This document shows, piece after piece, positions 41,932 to 49,676 of a DNA stretch of 64,000 nt (the stretch's first letter is position 1; each line of letters opens with the position of its first letter). The DNA is from Mucilaginibacter sp. UR6-1. GTDB lineage: Bacteria > Bacteroidota > Bacteroidia > Sphingobacteriales > Sphingobacteriaceae. The position numbers and the translations under genes are program-made. The notes under the pieces were generated by a model. It was not told the DNA's origin. It made no database searches and saw only the letters and a list, made by a program, of their open reading frames with translations. The stretch covers positions 186,001-250,000 of the forward strand of contig NZ_JAJIWP010000005.1 of NCBI RefSeq assembly GCF_020880975.1. Reading direction: 5' to 3'.

Positions 41932-43506
41932 TTAGTACTTACCTGTCAGTTCTTTGGCAACAGTTTCAAGTACACCGGTCAGCTTATCATCAAACTTACC
42001 TGCTTTAAGTGCCGAAAGCACTTCAGGGTGGCGCACTTCAAGCTGATTCAGGTACTCGGCCTCAAACTCCTTGATCTTGTTTACAGGCACGCTGCGCATC
42101 AGGTTTTTAGTACCGATGTAAATAATAGCAACCTGCTTTTCAACTGACACCGGTGAGTACTGGCCTTGCTTTAATATTTCAACGTTACGGGCACCTTTAT
42201 CAAGTACGCTTTTGGTTGATGCATCAAGGTCTGAACCGAATTTTGAGAAAGCCTCAAGCTCGCGGTATTGTGCCTGGTCAAGTTTTAAGGTACCGGCAAC
42301 TTTTTTCATTGATTTGATCTGCGCGTTACCACCTACACGTGATACCGAGATACCTACGTTAATAGCCGGACGAACACCCGCGTTAAACAGGTTTGATTCA
42401 AGGAATATCTGGCCATCGGTGATCGAGATCACGTTTGTAGGGATATATGCTGATACGTCACCCGCTTGTGTTTCGATGATAGGCAACGCGGTTAATGAAC
42501 CACCACCTTTAACCACATCTTTTAATGATTCAGGCAAATCATTCATCGCTTTAGCGATTGAATCATTCGAGTTGATCTTAGCGGCACGCTCCAGTAAACG
42601 GCTGTGCAGGTAAAACACGTCACCTGGATAAGCCTCACGGCCCGGTGGACGACGAAGCAGCAATGATACCTCACGGTAAGCAACTGCTTGTTTTGACAAA
42701 TCATCATAGATGATCAGCGCCGGGCGGCCGGTATCACGGAAGTACTCGCCTATAGCGGCACCCGCGAATGGCGCGAAGAACTGCATTGGTGCAGAATCCG
42801 AAGCGTTAGCGGCAACTACGATAGAGTATGCCATAGCACCATTCTCTTCAAGCGTGCGCACAATGTTTGCAACGGTTGAAGCCTTTTGGCCACAGGCAAC
42901 ATATATACAGATAACCGGCTGGCCGGCATCATAAAATTCCTTTTGGTTGATGATGGTATCGATACAAACCGCGGTTTTACCTGTTTGGCGGTCACCAATA
43001 ACCAACTCACGCTGACCACGACCGATAGGGATCATCGCATCAATAGCTTTGATACCGGTTTGCAGAGGTTCAGTTACCGGCTGACGGTAGATAACACCCG
43101 GCGCTTTACGCTCCAATGGCATATCATAAGTTTTACCGGTTATAGGGCCTTTACCGTCAATTGGATTACCCAGGGTGTCAACCACACGGCCAAGCATGCC
43201 TTCGCCTGCTTTTAAAGATGCGATTTTGCTGGTACGTTTAACAGTATCACCTTCTTTAATGCCTTCGTACGAGCCTAACAATACCACACCCACGTTATCT
43301 TCTTCAAGGTTAAGTACAATGCCTTGCAGGCCATTGTCAAACTCAACCAGCTCACCTGATTGTACTTTTGTTAATCCGTAAACACGGGCAATACCGTCGC
43401 CTATCTGCAATACGGTACCTACTTCTTCCAGTTCGGATTCTGACTTGAAGCCTGCCAGTTGCTGACGCAGGATGGCTGATACTTCGTCTGGTCTTACCTC
43501 TACCAT
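41932..43506 (-). CDS. atpA: F1 ATP synthase alpha subunit
   Basis: A 524-residue non-catalytic nucleotide-binding subunit of the F1 head. The P-loop is GDRQTGKTAVCIDTI (about residues 171-185). The N-terminal barrel and the signature PAINVGISVSRVGGNAQIKS are intact. It lies 33 bp after atpH and is separated from atpG by a repeat-bearing spacer. Confidence 0.98.
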   Translation of the reverse strand: MVEVRPDEVSAILRQQLAGFKSESELEEVGTVLQIGDGIARVYGLTKVQSGELVEFDNGLQGIVLNLEEDNVGVVLLGSYEGIKEGDTVKRTSKIASLKAGEGMLGRVVDTLGNPIDGKGPITGKTYDMPLERKAPGVIYRQPVTEPLQTGIKAIDAMIPIGRGQRELVIGDRQTGKTAVCIDTIINQKEFYDAGQPVICIYVACGQKASTVANIVRTLEENGAMAYSIVVAANASDSAPMQFFAPFAGAAIGEYFRDTGRPALIIYDDLSKQAVAYREVSLLLRRPPGREAYPGDVFYLHSRLLERAAKINSNDSIAKAMNDLPESLKDVVKGGGSLTALPIIETQAGDVSAYIPTNVISITDGQIFLESNLFNAGVRPAINVGISVSRVGGNAQIKSMKKVAGTLKLDQAQYRELEAFSKFGSDLDASTKSVLDKGARNVEILKQGQYSPVSVEKQVAIIYIGTKNLMRSVPVNKIKEFEAEYLNQLEVRHPEVLSALKAGKFDDKLTGVLETVAKELTGKY

Positions 43507-43539
43507 TTTATTTCTTTTATTGGTGTTTTTGAGTAAATA

Positions 43540-44085
43540 TTAAACTGTCTTTTGAGCAAAATCTTTTTTCAAACGTCTCAGGTCGGCGGCAATGCTGGTA
43601 TCAACCTGCCTGTCGCCAACGGCAAGCACAAAGCCGCCAATCAGCGCCGGGTCAACCTTCTCTACCAGTATCACTTTGCTGCCACTGGCCTGCTCTACCT
43701 CTTGGGTAAGCGTTTGCCTGTTAGCGGCTGACAGCGGGGTAGCTGAGGTTACCTTTGCCTTGATGATATTACGTTTAACGTTATATTGATTTACATATTC
43801 GTTAGCAGTAGCTTTTAACACCTCGCCACGGCCCTTGTTAACCATGATGTTAAAAAAAGCGATGGCAAGCGCGCTTACCTTGCCACCAAAAAGAGCGCTT
43901 AAAATAGCGGTCTTTTTACTGTGCGAAATAATAGGATTAGCTACCACTGCGCTCAACTCAACATTTTGTTTTAATGTTTGCAGGAAGAAATCCATATCCG
44001 TTTTCACCGCATCAACCGCGTTTTGCTCTTCCGCAAGGTCAATGAGTGATTTGGCGTACCTGGATGCTACTGTTAGTTCTGACAT
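43540..44085 (-). CDS. atpH: F1 ATP synthase delta subunit
   Basis: A 181-residue stator protein linking F1 to the b subunit. The N-terminal helical domain opens ASRYAKSLIDLAEEQNAVDA, and the C-terminal signature KVDPALIGGFVLAVGDRQVD with LRRLKKDF is present. It lies between atpF (a 117-bp repeat spacer) and atpA (33 bp). Confidence 0.97.
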   Translation of the reverse strand: MSELTVASRYAKSLIDLAEEQNAVDAVKTDMDFFLQTLKQNVELSAVVANPIISHSKKTAILSALFGGKVSALAIAFFNIMVNKGRGEVLKATANEYVNQYNVKRNIIKAKVTSATPLSAANRQTLTQEVEQASGSKVILVEKVDPALIGGFVLAVGDRQVDTSIAADLRRLKKDFAQKTV

Positions 44086-44202
44086 AGTTCTTTATATTTC
44101 GGATTTCGAATTTTCAATTTCGGATTTATCCTTTATCTCCATTTTGGATTTCCAACTTATTCTTAAATTCGAAATTGAACATTCGATATTCGATATTCGA
44201 AA
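44086..44202. repeat. TTCGAAATT-word repeat spacer between atpF and atpH
   Basis: This spacer is built from degenerate TTTCGGATTT/TTCGATATTCGAAATT words. GAATTTTCAATTTCG (44108-44122) and CGAAATTGAACATTC (44170-44184) pair at 14 of 15 positions, giving a hairpin with a 47-base loop in the operon mRNA. There is no ORF. Confidence 0.65.
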
Positions 44203-44712
44203 TTACTTCAACTTAACTTCTTTTAATAAATCGGCAATCAGTTCATCCTGTTTTGCCTGATCTTCAAACTGCTTGCGCAATACCTTTTCGGCAATTTCAA
44301 GCGAAAGGGCAGCTACCTGGTTCTTAACATCAGCCAGGGCGATAGCTTTTTGATTGTTGATCTCAATACGTGCAATCTCCAGCATACGCGCGCCTTCTTT
44401 TTGAGCCAGATCACGGGCATCATGTATCATCTGCTCTTTTACCTTGCGGGCTTCGTGCAGTATCAGGTCGCGCTCAATACGTGCCTTTTTAAGCAACGCT
44501 TCGTTCTCGTCAGTTAAACGAGCCATTTCTTCTTTGGCGGCTTCGGCTTTAAGCAAAGCATCCTCAATTGAACGTTCGCGCTCGGTAATGGCCTGCATAA
44601 TTGGTTTCCAGGCAAATTTGCCAAGCAATATCAATAACAGGATAAAGGCAACCGCTGCCCAAACCACAAATCCTAAATGGTCATTTAATAAACCTTCGAA
44701 TAATTGTTCCAT
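44203..44712 (-). CDS. atpF: F0 ATP synthase b subunit
   Basis: A 169-residue peripheral stalk protein. One N-terminal transmembrane helix (about 10-30, HLGFVVWAAVAFILLLILLG) is followed by a long charged helix (ITERERSIEDALLKAEAAKE) typical of subunit b. It starts 91 bp after atpE, with a perfect GC hairpin in the spacer, and ends before a repeat-bearing spacer. Confidence 0.97.
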   Translation of the reverse strand: MEQLFEGLLNDHLGFVVWAAVAFILLLILLGKFAWKPIMQAITERERSIEDALLKAEAAKEEMARLTDENEALLKKARIERDLILHEARKVKEQMIHDARDLAQKEGARMLEIARIEINNQKAIALADVKNQVAALSLEIAEKVLRKQFEDQAKQDELIADLLKEVKLK

Positions 44713-44752
44713 TATATATTTAAAAGAGATTTCAAGTACTTTTTAACTTTTA

Positions 44753-44785
44753 ATAAAGCCCGTTGCCAATCGCCCCGGGCTTTAT
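44753..44785 (-). terminator. Hairpin between atpE and atpF (partial terminator or stability element)
   Basis: ATAAAGCCCG and CGGGCTTTAT form a perfect 10-bp stem with a 13-base loop on the minus strand. It is followed by TTAAAAG rather than a full T-run, so it probably reduces rather than stops transcription, or protects the atpE 3' end. Confidence 0.65.
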
Positions 44786-44803
44786 AGTTTTTTGTGGTAA
44801 AAA

Positions 44804-45010
44804 TTATTTACCTAACAGGGCAACTACCACACCGAACAGAGCAACACCCTCAATAAGAGCGGCAGCAATGATCATGGCAGTTTGGATTTTTGAAGCAGCT
44901 TCCGGCTGACGAGCAATACCTTCCATGGCTTTGCCACCAACCTGACCGATACCTAAACCGGCACCGATAACCGCTAAACCTGCACCTAATGCAGCAATAC
45001 TTCCAGTCAT
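44804..45010 (-). CDS. atpE: F0 ATP synthase c subunit
   Basis: A 68-residue proteolipid forming the rotor ring. Two hydrophobic helices flank the polar loop GIARQPEAASKI, and the ion-binding glutamate is in AALIEGVALFG of helix 2. The glutamate is followed by glycine and no glutamine sits at the sodium-site position, so a proton-type ring is likely. A hairpin follows the gene, which could help raise its expression over its neighbours. Confidence 0.97.
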   Translation of the reverse strand: MTGSIAALGAGLAVIGAGLGIGQVGGKAMEGIARQPEAASKIQTAMIIAAALIEGVALFGVVVALLGK

Positions 45011-45064
45011 GTTTTTTAAATTTTAAAAGTTAAATATAATTATATAATTGTTTGCAGATATTAA

Positions 45065-46141
45065 TTAGTGATGATCCTCAACCGCGGTACCGATAAACAG
45101 CGCGGTAAGCATGGTGAATATAAAGGCTTGCAGAAAAGCAACCAGCAACTCAAGCACGTCCATAAACAACACGAACAGGATAGATACCGGCGCAACAGCA
45201 ATTGATTTGAAAATGAATATCAATGATATTAAGCTCAACACAATGATGTGACCTGCTGAAATGTTGGCGTACAAACGGATCATTAACGCGAATGGCCTTG
45301 AAATAACACCAATCAGTTCAACCGGGATCATGATAGGGTACAGCCAAACCGGTACATCAGGTAAAAAGATGTGTTTCCAGTAGTATTTGTTGGCGCTGAA
45401 ATTAACTACCAGCATTACAATGGCCGACATTACAAAGGTGAACATAATGTTACCGGTAACATTAGCGCCACCCGGAAACAAAGGCACCAGGCCCAACAGG
45501 TTGTTCATCCATATAAAAAAGAATATGGTTAACAATATAGGCATGTAGCGCTGGTAGCCACGACCGATGTTTGGCCTGGCGATCTCATCACGAACGAACA
45601 TGATGATCGGCTCAACCAATGACTGCAAACCTTTTGGCGCTTTACCTTCGCGTTTTTTGTATGATGATGCAACACTCATGAAGATGATCAGGATCAGTGT
45701 ACCTGCTATCCACATGGCCAGCACATTCTTGGTGATTGAAAAATCGTATACGTGAGATGAAGCCTCTTTATCAACCTCGCCGTTAGCGTCAACAGCTTTA
45801 ATTTTGTCTTCAACTAATTTGTAAGTATAAAACTGGCCCTGGTGAGCTTCGGTACCGTGGTGAAAAACGGCCGACGAAAAGAATTCAGTACCCTTATCAG
45901 TAAACAGGATAACAGGCAGCGGAATTGATGTTTCGCCCAGTACATGCCAGTAATGAGAATCACCAATATGCTCAAGGATAGCGGTGGTTGGATTAAACGC
46001 TTCCTCCTCGGCATTCTTTTCTTCTTTTACGTGCTCCTCGTGCTGTATCGCAAAAGTGTTACAAGCGCAAAAAGTCAAAAAAACGCCTAAAATCAAGCTC
46101 AGAGCGGTTTTTTTTGAGTTCAAAATGTGGCTAAAATTCAT
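45065..46141 (-). CDS. atpB: F0 ATP synthase a subunit
   Basis: A 358-residue membrane stator with the proton half-channels. A Bacteroidota-type N-terminal extension with a signal-like hydrophobic stretch (ALSLILGVFLTFCACNTFA) and a long outer domain precede about five core helices. The essential arginine is in ALMIRLYANISAGHIIVLSL. The ATG at 46141 is taken as start; a GTG at 46159, 2 bp after the preceding stop, is also possible. Confidence 0.95.
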   Translation of the reverse strand: MNFSHILNSKKTALSLILGVFLTFCACNTFAIQHEEHVKEEKNAEEEAFNPTTAILEHIGDSHYWHVLGETSIPLPVILFTDKGTEFFSSAVFHHGTEAHQGQFYTYKLVEDKIKAVDANGEVDKEASSHVYDFSITKNVLAMWIAGTLILIIFMSVASSYKKREGKAPKGLQSLVEPIIMFVRDEIARPNIGRGYQRYMPILLTIFFFIWMNNLLGLVPLFPGGANVTGNIMFTFVMSAIVMLVVNFSANKYYWKHIFLPDVPVWLYPIMIPVELIGVISRPFALMIRLYANISAGHIIVLSLISLIFIFKSIAVAPVSILFVLFMDVLELLVAFLQAFIFTMLTALFIGTAVEDHH

Positions 46142-46161
46142 TAAATGAGTGTTTTTCACTT

Positions 46162-46536
46162 TTAAATTTGGTTGCGCAAGTTACGTAACAAAACCAAAAC
46201 TTCAAAGATGGTATTCAAGAAATATACATAAAAGAAATCGAGCACAAATACTACGCTGTCAACCTTAAATTTTATGGTAAAAAAAAGCGCCAGCGCCATG
46301 CTGAAAACCATCTTTGCCACCGTCATGATCAGGAAAGTTTGCGCATACATATCAGGATGCCTTTTTTGGATCAATGATACGGCGATCATCAGCATAAGTG
46401 TTAAGGCAGTTATTAACACAAAAATGCCCCAAAATTGCGGCAACACCCATTTGGTGTTACCCGTATACACCAGCAGCGCGGGTGGGATGGCCAGGCAAAC
46501 GGTAAAAATAATAAAGGAGGTTAAGGTGCGCAGCAT
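46162..46536 (-). CDS. ATP synthase operon membrane protein, AtpI-like
   Basis: A 124-residue protein with four hydrophobic helices (LTSFIIFTVCLAIPPALLVY, FWGIFVLITALTLMLMIAVS, MTVAKMVFSMALALFFTI, then a C-terminal one). The position directly before atpB matches AtpI, which assists c-ring assembly or Mg2+ uptake, although sequence similarity is weak. It lies 1 bp from atpZ and 2-20 bp from atpB. Confidence 0.8.
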   Translation of the reverse strand: MLRTLTSFIIFTVCLAIPPALLVYTGNTKWVLPQFWGIFVLITALTLMLMIAVSLIQKRHPDMYAQTFLIMTVAKMVFSMALALFFTIKFKVDSVVFVLDFFYVYFLNTIFEVLVLLRNLRNQI

Positions 46537-46537
46537 A

Positions 46538-46768
46538 TCAGTTTTTTACGGCCCTTATAACAAGGTACAGCGAAATAAATACACCGGCAAGGGCCATTAC
46601 AGCCGTTACCCATTGCACCTTGTGTTGGCTAACCTCGTCAATTTTATAGCCCGCGTAAGCCATGCCGCCTATAATAACGATCATTTGCACCGCAATGCCG
46701 GTATATTTGGCATAATTGCTCATGCCTTTACCTATTTGGTCGGGCCGGTTTGTTTGATTATCGGGCAT
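46538..46768 (-). CDS. AtpZ/AtpI family small membrane protein
   Basis: A 76-residue protein with two transmembrane helices (YTGIAVQMIVIIGGMAYAGY with KID after it, and VTAVMALAGVFISLYLVIRA). GMAYAGYKIDE is typical of the AtpZ family (PF09527). It is the first gene of the ATP synthase operon and divergent from porW/sprE by 71 bp. Such proteins act with AtpI as a Mg2+/Ca2+ transporter or assembly factor in Bacillus. Confidence 0.9.
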   Translation of the reverse strand: MPDNQTNRPDQIGKGMSNYAKYTGIAVQMIVIIGGMAYAGYKIDEVSQHKVQWVTAVMALAGVFISLYLVIRAVKN

Positions 46769-46772
46769 GGTA

Positions 46773-46780
46773 CAAATTTA
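46773..46780 (-). promoter_or_regulatory. -7 element candidate of the ATP synthase operon
   Basis: On the minus strand it reads TAAATTTG, a perfect TAnnTTTG match, only 4 bp before the atpZ ATG. No matching TTG was found at the expected -33 distance, so it may be chance, or a promoter giving a near-leaderless mRNA. Confidence 0.35.
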
Positions 46781-46839
46781 TTTAATATTGGTGTATAGTA
46801 TTTATTTATTTTAGCAAAGCATTCGCATTTATATTCCCT

Positions 46840-49671
46840 GTGTATAAAACACCCTCAATAAAATATATAGTCCCGGTACTTTTTGCGGTATTGCTGGCCG
46901 CGGCTTGCTCCCTCGAAAAAAAAACGCCCTTTAACCGTAAGCTGCAAAACCTAACGGCCCATTATAACATTCTGTTTAACGCACGCGAACTGCTCAACCA
47001 AAAGCAAGAGGCCTATGCTGCCGCTTTTATTGATGATTATACTGAACTGCTGCGCGTTTACCCCGACACTGCCGATGCCAGTGAAGACAAGGAGCTGACC
47101 GCCGTAATTGAAAAAGCCAATTACATCATCAACTTTAAGGAGCAGAGCAATTATGTTGGGGATGCCTACCTGCTGCTGGGCAAGGCCAACTATTTGAGCA
47201 AGCAATATTTTAACGGCCAGGAGTATTGTGATTATGTTTTACGATCGTACCGCGAAAAGCCTGAATTGCTGCAGGAAGCCCGCGTTTGGAAGGCCCGCAG
47301 CATGATGATGCTGGACCAGCACGAAGAAGCTAAACCCGATATTGATACCGCTCTGCGCAGTATCAACCCTAAAAAGGATGTAACGGCTGATGTTTACGCT
47401 ACGGCGTTACAATATTATATTGATATACGCGATTACGCCAATGCCGAAGCCATGGCCGTACAAGCCGTTGAGTTTGCCAATAACTCGCAGTACAGGGCAC
47501 GCTGGCGCTTTATTTTGGCGCAGTTGCAGGAATTGAATAGCAAACCCACTGAAGCTGTAACTACTTACACACGCATAGTGCGCAGCAATGCCCCCTTCGA
47601 GATGGCCTTTAATGCCGATTTGAACCGCATACGTATTGAAGATATGCGCGACGGGGTAAAGATCAGTCGTGTTGACCGCTTGCGGCGCCTGCTGCGCAAC
47701 AGCAATAACAAGGAGTTTACCGACCAGATATATTACCACATTGCCCAGATATATTATAACGAACATGATATTGACAAAGCCGTTGAAAATTACCGCCTGG
47801 CAATAGCCGCTTCAAGCCAGAACCAGCAGCAAAAAGGTTTGGCTTACCTGCGCCTGGCAGACATTTATTTTAAGGATAAGGCCAACTACCCTGATGCCAA
47901 AAATTATTACGACAGCACGCTGGCTAACCTTGCGCCTACCTATCCGGGGTATTTAGCCATCCGCAAAAAAACAGATAACCTGCAGCAGCTAACGGCAAAC
48001 CTTAGCATTGTAGCTCATGAGGATACCCTGCAAATGCTGGCACGCCTTACCGAACCCGCCCGCACCAATATGGTTGACAGTATGGTTAACCGTTACCTGC
48101 TGCTACAACAGTTAAGCAGCCAGGTTACATCATCCGACCCAAAATCGGCAACGGCACCAACGGCTATTCCGCTGGAGATAAGCAATGCGCAAAACCCGAG
48201 AGCAAGCACCCCAACAGGCGGCAACTTCTATTTTTATAATAACGCGGCGGTTGGCGCCGGCTTTGCCACCTTTAAGCAACGCTGGGGCAACCGTAAACTG
48301 GAGGACAACTGGCGACGCAGCCAACGCAGCACGGCAAACTTAGCGGTAAATAACTCGCAAACTGCCAACCCGAACGCCGTACAAAACCAGTTGCAGCAAG
48401 CACAAAACGTTACCGCGACTGCCGATTACAGGCAACAATTGCTGCAAACCATACCGGTAACGCCGGTGATGATCACACAATCAAACATACGTATATACAA
48501 TGCCTTGTTTGAGATAGCCAACTTTTACCGTGATGTTATAGAGGACCCGAAAGAGGCCATCGCCGCTTATGAGCTTATATTGAAACGCTTTCCGGACAAC
48601 CCGAACAGGGCTGCCATTTACTATAGTTTATTCCGCCTTTATACGAGCACCAACCAGTTAACCCGTGCCGATGAATACAAAAACCGCTTGCTGAAGGACT
48701 TTGCCGATTCGCCTTATGCAAAGGTGATATTAGACCCTGATTATGCCAAACGCATTAACGATGCCGATGCCAGCTTTAACGCCCTGTATAATGAGGTGTA
48801 TGACTTATATGCCAAACGCAAATACACCGAAGTAATGCAGCAGATTGATGCTTTGATGCAGCAATACCCCAACAATAAACTGGCGGCACAATTGCAATAC
48901 CTGCGCGCGCTGGCCCGGGGCAGGCAGGTAAAGGTTGCTCCGTTTAAAACCGATCTGATCAGCATTGTAAATAACTACCCGGCCGACAGGCTTATAACGC
49001 CGCTGGTAGGGCAGCACCTATCATTTATTGAGGCAAACAGTAATGAAATGGCCGCCCGCAAATTCGCAATTTTAGATAGCGACCCTGATTATATACCCTT
49101 CGCGCCGGAGGATGTGGCACCCTTGGTAACAGAATTTGCACAAGTTGCCGACAAACGCGCGGAAAAACCAAAGGTTGAAAAGCCGGTAACTATTAAACCG
49201 GCCGACAGTACGGCGGTAAAGAAGCCCGAACCTGTTATTGCCAACCAGCCCGAACCGGAAAAGCCTAAAACAGATAGCGTAAGCACCCCGGTAAAACCGG
49301 CAAAGGTTTATCCGTTTAATGAGAGCGATAATACCAACTACTATTTTGTGATAAGCGTAAGTTCGCGTACAAATAATTTGGCTTCATCACGTTTTGGTGT
49401 AGGGCAGTTTAACCGTACCAGGTACCAGGGTGTGCGCATAAGGCACCAGCTTAAACAGGCAGGAGATAACCAATTGATATATGTTGGCCGCTTTTATACG
49501 CTTGGCGAGGCTAAGGAATATGCGCGCAACATTATACCTTTGATGCCGGAGATAATGAAGGTGCCGAAAGATAAATACACTTTCTTTATCATAACGCAGC
49601 AAAATCTGGATAAATTAGCCGACGATAAACTGCTGAATACTTATATGGAGTATTACCAGGATAATTTTTAA
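46840..49671 (+). CDS. sprE: Gliding motility / type IX secretion lipoprotein, PorW/SprE-like
   Basis: A 943-residue TPR lipoprotein of the type IX secretion system. The signal peptide ends AAACSLEKKTPFNRKLQNLT with the lipid cysteine at 23; the following AHYNILFNARELL is a family hallmark. TPR repeats run through much of residues 80-700 (for example IAQIYYNEHDIDKAVENYRL). A C-terminal domain (850-940) around YVGRFYTLGEAKEYARNIIP looks SPOR-like. GTG at 46840 is the start; no better ATG exists. It lies 5 bp before the penicillin-binding protein gene. Confidence 0.9.
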   Translation: MYKTPSIKYIVPVLFAVLLAAACSLEKKTPFNRKLQNLTAHYNILFNARELLNQKQEAYAAAFIDDYTELLRVYPDTADASEDKELTAVIEKANYIINFKEQSNYVGDAYLLLGKANYLSKQYFNGQEYCDYVLRSYREKPELLQEARVWKARSMMMLDQHEEAKPDIDTALRSINPKKDVTADVYATALQYYIDIRDYANAEAMAVQAVEFANNSQYRARWRFILAQLQELNSKPTEAVTTYTRIVRSNAPFEMAFNADLNRIRIEDMRDGVKISRVDRLRRLLRNSNNKEFTDQIYYHIAQIYYNEHDIDKAVENYRLAIAASSQNQQQKGLAYLRLADIYFKDKANYPDAKNYYDSTLANLAPTYPGYLAIRKKTDNLQQLTANLSIVAHEDTLQMLARLTEPARTNMVDSMVNRYLLLQQLSSQVTSSDPKSATAPTAIPLEISNAQNPRASTPTGGNFYFYNNAAVGAGFATFKQRWGNRKLEDNWRRSQRSTANLAVNNSQTANPNAVQNQLQQAQNVTATADYRQQLLQTIPVTPVMITQSNIRIYNALFEIANFYRDVIEDPKEAIAAYELILKRFPDNPNRAAIYYSLFRLYTSTNQLTRADEYKNRLLKDFADSPYAKVILDPDYAKRINDADASFNALYNEVYDLYAKRKYTEVMQQIDALMQQYPNNKLAAQLQYLRALARGRQVKVAPFKTDLISIVNNYPADRLITPLVGQHLSFIEANSNEMAARKFAILDSDPDYIPFAPEDVAPLVTEFAQVADKRAEKPKVEKPVTIKPADSTAVKKPEPVIANQPEPEKPKTDSVSTPVKPAKVYPFNESDNTNYYFVISVSSRTNNLASSRFGVGQFNRTRYQGVRIRHQLKQAGDNQLIYVGRFYTLGEAKEYARNIIPLMPEIMKVPKDKYTFFIITQQNLDKLADDKLLNTYMEYYQDNF

Positions 49672-49676
49672 ATAAA

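Noticed and set aside
44804..45010. Sodium-type ATP synthase c ring
   Set aside because: The glutamate is followed by glycine and the sodium-site glutamine is not at the expected spacing, so the proton type is more likely.
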